The notes beneath the pieces are model-generated. The model made no database searches. It was not told where the DNA came from and saw only the letters and a program-made list of their open reading frames with translations. Below are positions 1 to 8,801 of a stretch of 64,000 nt of DNA, piece after piece (position 1 is the first letter of the stretch; every line of letters begins with the position of its first letter). Made by a program: the position numbers and the translations under genes. The stretch lies in contig NZ_CP107852.1 of NCBI RefSeq assembly GCF_036346875.1, positions 5,022,001 to 5,086,000 of the forward strand, read 5' to 3'. The DNA comes from Nocardia sp. NBC_00508 (lineage in GTDB: Bacteria; Actinomycetota; Actinomycetes; Mycobacteriales; Mycobacteriaceae).

Positions 1-2235
1 ACCAGTCAGATCACCGACCGGCTGCTCGATGCCAAGATCAACGCGGCGGTCGAGGAGATGGACCGGGCGCGCAACACGGTGCAGAGCCAGCTGGCGGGTG
101 TGCACGATATCGGCGCCCAGCCACAGCGGCTGGAGGAGGCACGCAACGCGCTGTCCAGCCGCGGCGGTACGGGGCAATCCACCGGCGCCGCAGGCACTTT
201 CGATACGGCGCTGAGCGTCATCGGCGGCATGCCGCCGCAGCAGATCAACCGCGGCCCGATCGAGGAGGTGCCCGACGAGCTGCGCCGGTTCGTGCAGCGT
301 AACCAGGTCAGCTATCAGTTCGCCACGGTCGCCGACGCGGACGGCTACCACGGCCGCGCGCTGATCATCGGCAGTCCCAGCGCCGAGATCCCGACCCTGG
401 AGATCTATCTGATCTTCCCGCTGGCCAACGAGGAGCGCAGCCTCGCGCTGATGCGCGGCACCATGCTGGTCGGCGGGGTCGTGCTGCTGGTGTTGCTGGC
501 CGCGATCACCGCTCTGGTCACCAGGCAGGTGGTCCTGCCGATCCGTTCCGCGGCCCGGATCGCGGGCCGGTTCGCCGACGGCAGGCTCAAGGAACGCATG
601 CTGGTTCGTGGCGAGGACGACATGGCGCGGCTGGCCCAGGCGTTCAACGAGATGGCCGAGAGCCTGTCCAATCAGATCACCCAGCTGGAAGAGTTCGGCA
701 ATCTCCAGCGACGGTTCACCTCCGACGTCAGTCATGAGTTGCGCACCCCGCTCACCACCGTGCGCATGGCCGCCGACCTGATCCACGGCAGCAGCGACGA
801 CCTCGACCCCGCTCTTGCCCGCAGCGCCGAGCTGCTGGTCAACGAGCTGGATCGGTTCGAGGGTCTGCTCAACGACCTGCTCGAGATCAGCAGGCACGAC
901 GCGGGCGTCGCCGAACTGCAGGTCGAGTCGCTGGACGTGCGGATGTGCGCGCGGGCCGCGATCTCCACCGTGCGGCACCTGGCCAAGGACGCCGGGGTCG
1001 AGGTGATCACCGATATGCCGGAGGAGCCGCTGGTCGCCGAGGTCGATCCGCGCCGCGTGGAGCGCGTGCTGCGCAATCTGCTCGCCAACGCGATCGACCA
1101 CAGCGAGGGCAAGCCGGTGCTGCTGCGGATGCGCGGCGATGCCGAGGCCAACGCGGTCGCCGTCGTCGTGCGCGATCAGGGCGTCGGTCTGCGGCCCGGC
1201 GAGGAGAAGCTGGTCTTCAACCGGTTCTGGCGCTCGGACCCGTCCCGGATGCGCCGCTCCGGCGGCACCGGTCTCGGCCTCTCGATCAGCGTGGAGGACG
1301 CGAACCTGCACGAGGGCAAGCTGGAGGCATGGGGCGAGGTCGGCGTCGGCGCGAGCTTCCGCCTGACGCTGCCGCTGGTGCGCGGGAAGAAACTCGGCCC
1401 GAGCCCGTTGCCGCTGGAGCCCGCCCGCAAGCAGATGCGTGTGGTCGAGACGGAACTGCCGGCCGAGTCCCCTGCTGTGGATGCGGTCGCCATCGCGGAG
1501 GGCGCGGGTCCGGGGGCAGTCGCGGCGCATGCCACAGATGCGGCGGCTGCGCATGCGGAGACGTCCACTGCGCAGGTGGCGGATGCCGAGCGAGACGCAA
1601 GGGACCCGAGCAGTGTGCACGTCGTGGGCGCGCAGTCGGATACCGCCGCACAGTCGGCAGCCGTGGACGCGGGGGCGTCCACTCCGGCGGCGGATGCCAC
1701 GGAGTCGAGCGTGGCGGAGCCGAACAGTGTGCGGACCGTGGACGCGGAGTCGACCGTTGTCGAGCCGGGCGCCGGGCGCGACGACCTGGAATCGAATACT
1801 GCCGGTTCGGCTCCTGCCGGTTCGGACGTCCTGCACGCGGACGGCTCGAGCACACAGACCGAGCCGGAAGCCGCCGAGGCGGGCGATTCACGCGCGGAGC
1901 CGGACACCGCCGAAGCGGACAGTGTGCGCACGGACGACGTGAGCGCGGATCCCACGCAGCCGGATGCGGCACGGGCTGGGGTCACGGAATCGAGCGCGGC
2001 CGAGTCGGACCGGGCGGAGTGGAGCAATGGCGAGTCGGATGTGGAGGAGCCGGGCAACGGCGTGTCGGATGCGGCGCGCGTTCGGGGCACAACCGCGCCG
2101 GGTGCTATGACGACACCCGGCGACAGCACCCCGTCCGATGACGCGCCGATGTCCGCTCCGAACGGATCGCAGGCGCCGGAATCGGCGCAGGCGGGTGGCA
2201 GCGGAGCACGCGAATCCGGGGACGGACAGTCATGA
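1..2235 (+). CDS. mtrB: MtrB sensor histidine kinase, 5' end outside window
   Basis: Sensor kinase of the MtrAB two-component system, which controls cell-wall and division genes in actinobacteria. The frame is open from base 1, so the N-terminus and first membrane segment are missing. Visible in order are the end of the extracellular domain, a membrane helix at about 415-530, a HAMP region, the phospho-acceptor motif SHELRTPL near 730-755, the N-box around NLLANAID near 1075 and the G-boxes DQGVGL and GGTGLGLS near 1175-1285. The catalytic core ends near 1420. After it comes a tail of about 270 residues rich in Ala, Glu, Asp, Ser and Thr, much longer than the short proline-rich tail of mycobacterial MtrB. 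The last codons overlap the start of lpqB by 4 bases (ATGA), so translation is probably coupled. Identification is firm from sequence and from the mtrB-lpqB order; the role of the tail is unknown. Confidence 0.96.
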   Translation, partial: TSQITDRLLDAKINAAVEEMDRARNTVQSQLAGVHDIGAQPQRLEEARNALSSRGGTGQSTGAAGTFDTALSVIGGMPPQQINRGPIEEVPDELRRFVQRNQVSYQFATVADADGYHGRALIIGSPSAEIPTLEIYLIFPLANEERSLALMRGTMLVGGVVLLVLLAAITALVTRQVVLPIRSAARIAGRFADGRLKERMLVRGEDDMARLAQAFNEMAESLSNQITQLEEFGNLQRRFTSDVSHELRTPLTTVRMAADLIHGSSDDLDPALARSAELLVNELDRFEGLLNDLLEISRHDAGVAELQVESLDVRMCARAAISTVRHLAKDAGVEVITDMPEEPLVAEVDPRRVERVLRNLLANAIDHSEGKPVLLRMRGDAEANAVAVVVRDQGVGLRPGEEKLVFNRFWRSDPSRMRRSGGTGLGLSISVEDANLHEGKLEAWGEVGVGASFRLTLPLVRGKKLGPSPLPLEPARKQMRVVETELPAESPAVDAVAIAEGAGPGAVAAHATDAAAAHAETSTAQVADAERDARDPSSVHVVGAQSDTAAQSAAVDAGASTPAADATESSVAEPNSVRTVDAESTVVEPGAGRDDLESNTAGSAPAGSDVLHADGSSTQTEPEAAEAGDSRAEPDTAEADSVRTDDVSADPTQPDAARAGVTESSAAESDRAEWSNGESDVEEPGNGVSDAARVRGTTAPGAMTTPGDSTPSDDAPMSAPNGSQAPESAQAGGSGARESGDGQS

Positions 2236-4052
2236 GGACGCGTGCCAAGTCTACGCGGCCGCGGCGGTTGACCGTGCTGGTCGCGGCGCTTCTAGCGGTC
2301 TTGTCGCCGCTCACCGCGTGCGCCAGCCTGCCGGAGTCCTCCGCACCGGAAGCCCTGGGCACCATCAACCGCGAGCCCACGCCCGAGGGCCCGCCGCCGC
2401 CGGTCGCCAACCGCGATCCCGACCTACTCTTGCGCGACTTCCTCCAAGCCGCCGCCGACCCGGCCAACCGGCATCTGGCCGCCCGCCAGTACATGACGCC
2501 CGCCGCCTCCACCCAGTGGGACGACGCCGCGGGCACCGTCATCGTGGAAAAGCCCGACACGCTGCGGGAATCGCGCTCCGGCGACAAGGCCACCTACAAG
2601 ATCCGCGCCCGCAAGGTCGGCGAGCTGGCCGCCGACGGCGGATACCGGCCCAGCGAAGACATCGTCATCGTCGAGAACAAGATCGAGCTGACCAAGGTCG
2701 ACGGCGAGTGGCGCATCGATGAGCTGCCCGACGGCGTCGTGATGGACTCCACCGCGTTCTTCAAGTCCTACCGGCGCTACGCGCTGTACTTCGCCGATCC
2801 CAGCGGCAACACGACGGTCCCGGATCTGCGCTGGATCTCGGTGCCGAAGGGCCAGTTGACCCAGCGATTGCTGAGTTCGCTGATCGAGGGGCCGCAGCCG
2901 GCCCTCGCGTCCGTCCTGCGCAACGAGCTGGCGCCGCCGGTCGCGCTGCGCGGCCAGGTCACCAAGATGAACGGCGACCCGGAAGGTGTCGGCATCGGAC
3001 TCGGCGGCGTCAAGATCGACTTCGCCGGGGCGTCGGCGCTGAATCCGCGCGATCGAGAAGTGCTGGCCGCCCAAGTGGTGCTCACGCTCTCCAGCGCCGA
3101 CATCCTCGGCCCCTACGTGCTGCTCGCCGACGGCAAGCCGCTGGACGAACGGTTCGCCGCGAACGGATGGAGCGTCGCGGACGTGCAGCAGTTCAATCCG
3201 GGCACTTCCATGCGCAACCAGGCCGGGTTGCACGCGCTGCGCGCCGGGGGGCTGGTGCAGGTCACCGACAGCGGCAGCGCGCCGACGCCGGGCTACTTCG
3301 GCCGGGTGAACAACCTGCAGTCGGCGTCGCTGTCTCCGGATGGTCAGCTGGTCGCCGCGGTGGCCGAGGCGGGCAGGCCCGCGGGCGAGCCGTCGCGCGC
3401 CTTGATGGTCGGCACCTACGGCGGCAACGCCTTTCCCGTCGCCGAGGGCTTCACCATCACCCGGCCGTCATGGACCGCCGACGGCAGCGCGGCGTGGGCG
3501 GTGCTCGACGGTGGGCGGGTCATCCGCGCGGTCCACGACCGCGCCACCGGGAATGTATCGGTGCAGAATGTGGACATCTCGGCGCTGACGGCGGCCTCCT
3601 CGGCCACCGCGCCCCGGTTGCCGATCACCGAACTCCGGATCTCCCGATCGGGGGTGCGGGCAGCGATGATCGCCGACGGCAAGGTGTATGTCGCGGTCGT
3701 CGTGCCACAACCCGACGGAAAGTTGACCCTGACCTCCGCGCTTCCCGTCGGCGTCGGCCTCAGCACAGCCGCGGTGTCGGTGGACTGGCTCGACGCCGAC
3801 ACGATCATCATCGCGCGCGAAGGAAATGTCGACCCGGTGAGCACGGTTTCGGCGGACGGATCCGAGCCGACCGCGCTGACGTCACAGAACCTGACGGCGC
3901 CGGCGCGCTCGGTGAGCGCGAGTCCGGATCACCAGTACGTGGCCGACTCGCGCGCGGTGCTGGAACTGACCTCGGCCCCGGACCAGGGGCAGCCTTATTG
4001 GCGCGAGGTCCCCGGACTGGGCGCTAACGCCCTACCGGTGCTTCCCGGCTGA
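2232..4052 (+). CDS. lpqB: LpqB lipoprotein, MtrAB-associated
   Basis: Secreted lipoprotein of 606 residues that, in mycobacteria, interacts with MtrB and tunes MtrA signalling. A basic N-terminus and hydrophobic stretch end in the lipobox LTAC, so the mature protein should be lipid-anchored at a Cys near residue 30. A GerMN-type domain is expected at about residues 180-310 (around SLIEGPQPAL). The C-terminal half has the repeated hydrophobic and aspartate pattern of a beta-propeller. The start overlaps the mtrB stop in an ATGA arrangement, which fixes the ATG at 2232. Length and gene order match mycobacterial lpqB closely, so the call rests on both sequence and context. Confidence 0.96.
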   Translation: MRTRAKSTRPRRLTVLVAALLAVLSPLTACASLPESSAPEALGTINREPTPEGPPPPVANRDPDLLLRDFLQAAADPANRHLAARQYMTPAASTQWDDAAGTVIVEKPDTLRESRSGDKATYKIRARKVGELAADGGYRPSEDIVIVENKIELTKVDGEWRIDELPDGVVMDSTAFFKSYRRYALYFADPSGNTTVPDLRWISVPKGQLTQRLLSSLIEGPQPALASVLRNELAPPVALRGQVTKMNGDPEGVGIGLGGVKIDFAGASALNPRDREVLAAQVVLTLSSADILGPYVLLADGKPLDERFAANGWSVADVQQFNPGTSMRNQAGLHALRAGGLVQVTDSGSAPTPGYFGRVNNLQSASLSPDGQLVAAVAEAGRPAGEPSRALMVGTYGGNAFPVAEGFTITRPSWTADGSAAWAVLDGGRVIRAVHDRATGNVSVQNVDISALTAASSATAPRLPITELRISRSGVRAAMIADGKVYVAVVVPQPDGKLTLTSALPVGVGLSTAAVSVDWLDADTIIIAREGNVDPVSTVSADGSEPTALTSQNLTAPARSVSASPDHQYVADSRAVLELTSAPDQGQPYWREVPGLGANALPVLPG

Positions 4053-4066
4053 CCGCGGCTAGCCAG

Positions 4067-4177
4067 CCTCTCCGGGTATTCAGGCCGTGCCACAGGGCTT
4101 ACGTTCAGGTCTTGCCTCGGGTGCCGAGCAAGTTTCGGGCGTGCCCGATGAGTTACCCACGTCCGCGCGAGATCAGT
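4067..4177 (-). repeat. Dispersed intergenic element, full copy 1
   Basis: This stretch of the 375-base gap between lpqB and the comF-type gene is, read on the minus strand, closely similar to 43093-43213 and to 9729-9850. Shared landmarks in order are ACTGATYTCG, GGGTAACTCAYCGGG, GCACCCGA, ACCTGAACG and CCGGAGAGG. It carries no plausible gene of its own. Function is unknown; see the separate finding. Confidence 0.8.
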
Positions 4178-4427
4178 CGGCGCGATCGGGGATGGGGGAT
4201 CCGCGGCGTCCGGTGCGGCGTGTTCTTTCGGCTCGCGCTCCAGCTCCCCCACAGTTGAGATCGCCGCCCTTGGTGGCTCCCTTCGATATGCGCCGGAGCT
4301 GCCCGCAGTACCTTGCTGCCGGGAATGTGCAGTGTAAACGGCTTCGCCACAAGGGAATCAGTGTTCCGGCAGCGGGCGGCGCACGCGATTGACCCAACTT
4401 GTCGGCGGGCGGGTGCACACTCGGGCG

Positions 4428-5072
4428 ATGCGAACCCTGCTCGATCTGGTGTTGCCCGCCTCCTGTGCGGGCTGCGGCCGTGCCGGCGCCGGTTGGTGCG
4501 CCAAATGCGACGCGGCGCTGGCCGGTCCGCCGGTACGAGTATGGCCGCGCACCGATCCCGGAGTCCCGTGCTGGGCGCTCGCGCCGTACGCGGGCCCCGT
4601 GCGCCGGGCGGTGCTCGCCGCGAAGGAACGCGGGCGGCGGGATCTCGCGGAGCCGCTGGGCGCCGCGCTCGCGGGTGGGCTCGCCGAGCTGCGGTCGGCA
4701 CGGCGGCCGCTGGTGCTGGTTCCGGCGCCGAGCCGGGTCGTGGCGGCGCGGCGCAGAGGCGGCGATCCGGTGTTGCGTTCGGCGCGGGTCGCTACACGAT
4801 GGCTTCCTGATAGCCGGGTGGTATCACTGTTGCGCATGGGGCCTGGGGTGCGTGATTCGGTGGGCTTGACACCCGCCGAGCGGGCTCGCAACCTGGGCGG
4901 GCGGGTGACCACGGCACCCGGTCGCGTCGCCGACTGGGGAATTCCGCCGAACGCCGAGGTGGTGGTCATCGACGACGTGCTGACCACCGGCGCGACGGCC
5001 CGCGAATCGGTACACGCACTGGGGCTGATGGGATTGCCGACACGTGGCGTTCTGGTTACTTGCGCTGCTTGA
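4428..5072 (+). CDS. ComF-family phosphoribosyltransferase-like protein
   Basis: Protein of about 214 residues of the ComF/GntX family, named after a competence factor, with a phosphoribosyltransferase fold. Four cysteines in the pattern CxxC...CxxC (CAGC and CAKC) at the N-terminus probably bind zinc. Near the C-terminus VVVIDDVLTTGAT is a clear PRPP-binding loop. The ATG at 4428 is chosen because the zinc motif follows directly; a TTG at 4389 is in frame but would add 13 residues with no family support. Its place between lpqB and the hibernation factor matches Rv3242c. The substrate is not known. The family is also linked to DNA uptake, but nothing here shows competence. Confidence 0.88.
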   Translation: MRTLLDLVLPASCAGCGRAGAGWCAKCDAALAGPPVRVWPRTDPGVPCWALAPYAGPVRRAVLAAKERGRRDLAEPLGAALAGGLAELRSARRPLVLVPAPSRVVAARRRGGDPVLRSARVATRWLPDSRVVSLLRMGPGVRDSVGLTPAERARNLGGRVTTAPGRVADWGIPPNAEVVVIDDVLTTGATARESVHALGLMGLPTRGVLVTCAA

Positions 5073-5253
5073 CTCCGGGAAATTTGCGTGAACACTGGCG
5101 ATCGGCCCGTTGGCGTACTAGCGTCGCGAACACACACCCGAACCGGGAGTTTGGAGGTGGCGCCTCGGACAACTCGTGCCGAGCCATTGTCGATCGGCAC
5201 TGCTCAATCCCGCCGCACGAATCGGTCTGTGCGGCCAGATCCGGGAGGTACGC

Positions 5254-5985
5254 GTGACGACTTCTTCACGTCCTTCAGTGCAAGATCCCGCCGCTTCGGT
5301 GCTGGATTCCGGCACCAAGGAAGCGCCAGAGCAACCTACAGCGGAACGCCAGCGGGCGATGCGCGCCGACATTGTGGTCAAGGGCCGCAACGTCGAGGTA
5401 CCTGACCATTTTCGAATTTACGTCGCGGAAAAACTCTCCCGATTAGAACGCTTTGACCCATCGATGTTCCTCTTCGACGTGGAGTTGTTCCACGAGCGCA
5501 ATCGCCGCCAGCGAAAGAGCTGCCAGCGCGTCGAAATCACCGCGCGTGGAAAAGGTCCCGTCGTCCGCGCCGAGGCTCGCGCGGACAGCTTCTACGCCGC
5601 GTTCGAGTCGGTGACCGCCAAGCTGGAGAGCAGGCTGCGCCGTACCAAGGATCGGCGCCGGGTGCACTATGGTGACAAGACGCCGGTCTCCGTCGCCCAG
5701 GCCACGGCGACCCTGGTGGACGAGGCGCTGTTCGAGCGGCCGAGCGGCTCGAGTGCCGAGCAGGAGCGCCGCGAGGAGGCGCAGGAGGCCGATTACGCCG
5801 AGGGCCCCGGCCACATCGTGCGCACCAAGGTGCACTCGGCCACCCCGATGACCGTCGACGACGCCCTCTACGAGATGGAACTCGTCGGCCACGATTTCTT
5901 CCTGTTCCAGGACAAGGAGACCGATCGGCCATCGGTGGTCTACCGCCGCCACGCCTTCGACTACGGCCTCATCAGGCTCGCCTGA
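5254..5985 (+). CDS. hpf: Long-form ribosome hibernation promoting factor
   Basis: Protein of 243 residues that binds the 30S subunit and pairs ribosomes into inactive 100S dimers in stationary phase or stress. The S30AE domain lies at about residues 33-130 (from DIVVKGRNVEVPDHFRIYV). A charged linker follows, then the C-terminal dimerisation domain from about residue 190, ending in RRHAFDYGLIRL. GTG 5254 is preceded by GGGAGG at 5243-5248 with normal spacing; an in-frame ATG 26 codons upstream has no such site. The domain order is typical of the actinobacterial long form, and the position before secA-region genes matches Rv3241c. A strong hairpin follows the gene. Confidence 0.95.
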   Translation: MTTSSRPSVQDPAASVLDSGTKEAPEQPTAERQRAMRADIVVKGRNVEVPDHFRIYVAEKLSRLERFDPSMFLFDVELFHERNRRQRKSCQRVEITARGKGPVVRAEARADSFYAAFESVTAKLESRLRRTKDRRRVHYGDKTPVSVAQATATLVDEALFERPSGSSAEQERREEAQEADYAEGPGHIVRTKVHSATPMTVDDALYEMELVGHDFFLFQDKETDRPSVVYRRHAFDYGLIRLA

Positions 5986-5999
5986 GCAAGCCCTCGCTT

Positions 6000-6035
6000 C
6001 TCCGGGCATTCAGCTCGCCGGCTGGATGCCCGGAG
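6000..6035. terminator. Hairpin after the hibernation-factor gene
   Basis: CTCCGGGCATTCAG at 6000-6013 pairs with 6022-6035 over 14 bases, with a single G-T wobble and an 8-base loop. There is no T-run, so it is either an intrinsic-type terminator of the GC-rich kind or an RNA-end stabiliser. Its arm also resembles one end of the dispersed element seen at 4067, 9850 and 43213. Confidence 0.55.
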
Positions 6036-6305
6036 ATCTGCGTTGGAAAGCCTTTCTCGCCCTTGGCCATCGGCGCGCCAGCGCGAGGAGCAGCCGCAGA
6101 TCCGAGTCGATGTCGCTGACAGGGGGTCTCTCGCTATTGCCGTATCGGTCCGGCATCGCCGGCCTGAGTTCAGCTCCCGAAGGCAGTAGCGCGGGTGGCC
6201 ATGAGGGGCCGAGATCACGCCACAGCGGCCGCAGCCGACGGCAATACCGCCCCATCGAAAGCTGATGCAGCGCACTGCCGATCTGCGGTGCGGTGCCGTG
6301 CTCGA

Positions 6306-6334
6306 GTACGGCCTGGAGACCCGGAGAGGCGGGG
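6306..6334 (+). repeat. Fragment of the dispersed intergenic element
   Basis: Only the right end of the element (GTACGGCCTGGAGACCCGG and following bases) is present. The gap 5986-6336 otherwise holds no convincing gene. The fragment abuts the stop codon of the ImmA-type gene on the opposite strand. Confidence 0.6.
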
Positions 6335-6336
6335 AG

Positions 6337-6861
6337 TCACCGCCGCCGGTCGCGGAAGAACGTCCGGTGCAGCAGCGAGTCGCGGCGCGGTGGACGCATG
6401 GCGTGCAGCATCACCATGTCGGCGAAGGTTTCCGCGTCGCGCTCGCGCAGCGTGCCGTAGTCGGTGCGACCGAGGACGTGCGCGATGGACTCCGGCGTGA
6501 TCGAGGGCAGCAGCTCGGCCACCGCGGCCACGGTCGGGGTGGTCGCGGACGGCTCATCGGTGTCGGACCGCTCCGGTCCGTGTCCCAGTAGCATGTGCCC
6601 GAGCTCGTGCACGATGATGTGCTCGGCGTGCCATTCGGTGGTGTCGGCGCCGTAGACGACGACGTCGCTGTCCTGCTTGGCGATCCACAGGCCGCTGCCC
6701 GTGCCGCAACCGGTGCCCGCGAGCAGCGCGGTATCGATCGGCAGCAGACTGATGCTCCGGCCTCGGTAAGCCGCGACGTCGTCGAGGTAAGTCGACAAAT
6801 CCCATGGGTGGGGAATCGGTAGGTCCCGTGTCAAGCTCCGGAACCGGGCCTGGATGGCCAT
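6337..6861 (-). CDS. ImmA/IrrE-family metallopeptidase
   Basis: Protein of 174 residues with a zinc-peptidase motif HELGH near residue 90 (IIVHELGHMLLGH), the hallmark of the ImmA/IrrE (COG2856) family. Relatives such as ImmA of Bacillus and IrrE/PprI of Deinococcus cleave XRE-type repressors. The gene is last in a minus-strand operon behind two HTH genes at 7346 and 8061, the usual genomic setting for this family, so one or both of those proteins are likely substrates. The N-terminus is soluble with no signal peptide. The motif is plain in the sequence; the substrate is inference. Its stop sits next to a fragment of the dispersed repeat. Confidence 0.88.
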   Translation of the reverse strand: MAIQARFRSLTRDLPIPHPWDLSTYLDDVAAYRGRSISLLPIDTALLAGTGCGTGSGLWIAKQDSDVVVYGADTTEWHAEHIIVHELGHMLLGHGPERSDTDEPSATTPTVAAVAELLPSITPESIAHVLGRTDYGTLRERDAETFADMVMLHAMRPPRRDSLLHRTFFRDRRR

Positions 6862-6908
6862 GTGATCGGTCTCCTACAAAAGCTCAGTGGCCCATGTAGG
6901 CACGTATG

Positions 6909-7346
6909 TTACCGACTCGTCGGCGCGGCGCCTTCAGTGCTCTGGATGATCTTGGCCAGCATCGACTGGTCGACGTTGGAACCGCGCAGTGCGATGCTGG
7001 CGACGTTCGCGTCCCGCATGGTCGCGAGCAGTTCGAGTTCCCGATCGATCGCCGCGGCGGCGGGACCGCTGGTGACGAGGTAGTCGGCGGCCACACCGAA
7101 GCTGCGCGCCACCGCGACCAGAATCTCGACCTCGACCGTGCCCGCGCCGTTTTCGTGGTCGAATTCGCCGTCGCGCAGCCGCGTCAGGTAGCTCACCTGC
7201 ACCTCGCGCCCGAGGAGTTCGCTGATCTGCGCGGCGACGGAGACGGTGCTGCGCTCCGGCACCGAGCGGGGGTGCACCACGGCGAACAGCCGATTGATCT
7301 TGTGGCTCAGAGATGGAGCGGCGGCCTTCGGCCCGTCGTCGGTCAT
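6909..7346 (-). CDS. EspR-like HTH DNA-binding protein
   Basis: Protein of 145 residues resembling EspR (Rv3849), a nucleoid-associated HTH regulator of M. tuberculosis. An N-terminal HTH region (LSHKINRLFAVVHP...VSYLTRLRDGE) is followed by a helical C-terminal part (ELELLATMRDANVASIALRG) that in EspR makes the dimer. ATG 7346 is chosen because the EspR-like homology begins there. The stop of the upstream HTH gene is only 10 bases before it, so the two are surely co-transcribed. It lies between another XRE regulator and an ImmA-type peptidase, which suggests it is a repressor relieved by cleavage or an accessory regulator. Resemblance to EspR is by eye; the target genes are unknown. Confidence 0.82.
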   Translation of the reverse strand: MTDDGPKAAAPSLSHKINRLFAVVHPRSVPERSTVSVAAQISELLGREVQVSYLTRLRDGEFDHENGAGTVEVEILVAVARSFGVAADYLVTSGPAAAAIDRELELLATMRDANVASIALRGSNVDQSMLAKIIQSTEGAAPTSR

Positions 7347-7356
7347 ATCCGCTTCC

Positions 7357-8061
7357 TCAATCCGCGCCGTTTCGAACCGCGGTCGTCGCCATGTTCGCCG
7401 CCAGCCAGCGTGCCCGGAACTGGGCCTCGGTCGCCGCATCGAGATCCTCCGATCGACCGGCCAGCCAGCGGCGGTACCGGCGTTCTTGTAGTTCGGTGGC
7501 GTCACTGGCCTCCGCGGGGACCGCGAGCAAGTGCGCGAAGGCCATCTCCACCAGCGGGTGCAGCTGGCGTCCAGGGCCGCCATTGCGTTCGAGCATCGCG
7601 GTCGCATAGCGCGCGGACAGTTTGGAGACCACCCGGTTCAGCTCGGCGATCGCCGCCACGACCTGCGGATCGGTGGTGCGGCGGTGCTCGACGGCATCGC
7701 CGAGTCGGCCCGATGCGGCGAGCAGCCCGGTGAGGTCGGCGATGTCGAATCGGATCGCGTCGGGTCCGGCTACCACCGACTCGCCTTCGCTCCGGGCACC
7801 GTCGGCCGGTTGGTCGGCGGCGGGGGTCCCGCCCGCGTAGGTGCGCGCGGCGCTGCCCGGTAGCCATCGCAGCGGCGCGTCGAGCTTGTTCAGCGTGTGC
7901 ATGCTGATCGTCGCCTCGCCGTCCTCGATCTTCCGGATGGTCGGCGCTGAAGGTCCCCCGAGGTCGCCGATCTGCAGTTGGGTGAGGCCGAGCTCGTCCC
8001 GGCGTTCCTTGATGATTCGCCCGAATCTCTTCTGCCGCGACAGCTCCGAAGGGCTATGCAT
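7357..8061 (-). CDS. XRE-family HTH regulator
   Basis: Protein of 234 residues. An XRE helix-turn-helix lies at about residues 10-65 (GRIIKERRDELGLTQLQIGDLGG through TIRKIEDGE). After it comes an uncharacterised helical region of about 150 residues with repeated aromatic and charged positions (QERRYRRWLAGRSEDL). The ATG at 8061 is preferred: it lies directly before the HTH domain, and the open frame further upstream is low-complexity and proline/arginine-rich. This is the first gene of the operon with the EspR-like and ImmA-like genes. An AT-rich segment with a GAAAGTAT inverted repeat lies upstream and could be its operator. The ligand is unknown. Confidence 0.82.
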   Translation of the reverse strand: MHSPSELSRQKRFGRIIKERRDELGLTQLQIGDLGGPSAPTIRKIEDGEATISMHTLNKLDAPLRWLPGSAARTYAGGTPAADQPADGARSEGESVVAGPDAIRFDIADLTGLLAASGRLGDAVEHRRTTDPQVVAAIAELNRVVSKLSARYATAMLERNGGPGRQLHPLVEMAFAHLLAVPAEASDATELQERRYRRWLAGRSEDLDAATEAQFRARWLAANMATTAVRNGAD

Positions 8062-8106
8062 AGTGGGTTCATGGTAAGCCGCTGGAACCCTGTAAGCAAA
8101 TAGATA

Positions 8107-8150
8107 GAAAGTATTTGGAAAACTAGTCGAAAGTTTGGTACGATACTTTC
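8107..8150. promoter_or_regulatory. Candidate operator/promoter of the HTH-ImmA operon
   Basis: GAAAGTAT at 8107-8114 is mirrored by ATACTTTC at 8143-8150, with a third GAAAGT-like half site at 8130-8135. The segment is strikingly AT-rich for this genome and starts about 46 bases upstream of the first gene of the module. Autoregulation by the XRE protein is inference. Confidence 0.45.
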
Positions 8151-8633
8151 GCGCTTGGGGCCCGGAGGGCGTCCATGCGGCGAGTTCCGGAACGAGCAGG
8201 GGCGTTCGCCGGGACAGGCGTCCCGGCCTGTTGCGCAACGGCGCGTGGCAGGCCGGTAGCGGCGGTGGAGGGGATCGCCGCTGCGCAGGGTTCACCGTCG
8301 GCGAAGGGGGCCGACGGTGGGCCCGAAGCCAAAGGATTATCTGGCCGCGTGGCAAACCTCGCATCGTTTCTCCTGCCCAACCACCTCGGGATCGCCGACC
8401 CGGAACCATTTGTCCTCGATCGGTCCTTTCGACGCCGCGGCTGCCGTCTCGACACACGCGGTGACCTCGAGGACACACCGTCGGGGGTGAGGGATGTCGG
8501 TCTAGAAGTGGACCCGAATCCGTGGGGTTCGGCGGTTCTCGAACGCGTCTGCGATGCATGTACCGTGCCCGGCAACCGAGTAATGGTCAGTGCCGGTTGC
8601 CGGGCGGGTCGCGACGATCAGCGGCACGCGGGC
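8151..8633. other. Gap without a convincing gene
   Basis: About 480 bases between the HTH operon and the small gene at 8634. Open frames exist on both strands but are rich in Arg, Pro and Gly, have no ribosome-binding sites and resemble no family I know. It may be decayed sequence at the edge of the accessory insert. Confidence 0.4.
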
Positions 8634-8801
8634 TCAGTGCCTGGCGCCCGGACGGCGATGGTGCGCTTCGTCGGCGATGATCCGCAGGCAGGTCTGGCGC
8701 TTGGTCTCGCCGGGAATGCCCTCCCGGCGCAGACGCAACATCGCCTGTGCCAGATCAATGCCGAGCTCGTTCGACAGCCGGACAGCATCGACATTGGCCA
8801 T
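8634..8801 (-). CDS. Small protein of 55 residues, unknown function
   Basis: Starts at ATG 8801 behind a near-perfect AGGAGG ribosome-binding site and an AT-rich upstream stretch, which makes it a believable gene despite its size. The protein is soluble and largely helical (AMLRLRREGIPGETKRQTCLRIIADEAHH) with a single Cys and a histidine-rich end. I recognise no family. It stands alone between the HTH-ImmA module and bluB, on the same strand as both. A small DNA- or protein-binding role is possible, but nothing in the sequence settles it. Confidence 0.6.
   Translation of the reverse strand: MANVDAVRLSNELGIDLAQAMLRLRREGIPGETKRQTCLRIIADEAHHRRPGARH

Noticed and set aside
1420..2232. Frame shift at the end of mtrB
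   Set aside because: The reading frame is continuous to the lpqB overlap, and composition of the tail is coherent, so a long tail is more likely than an error.
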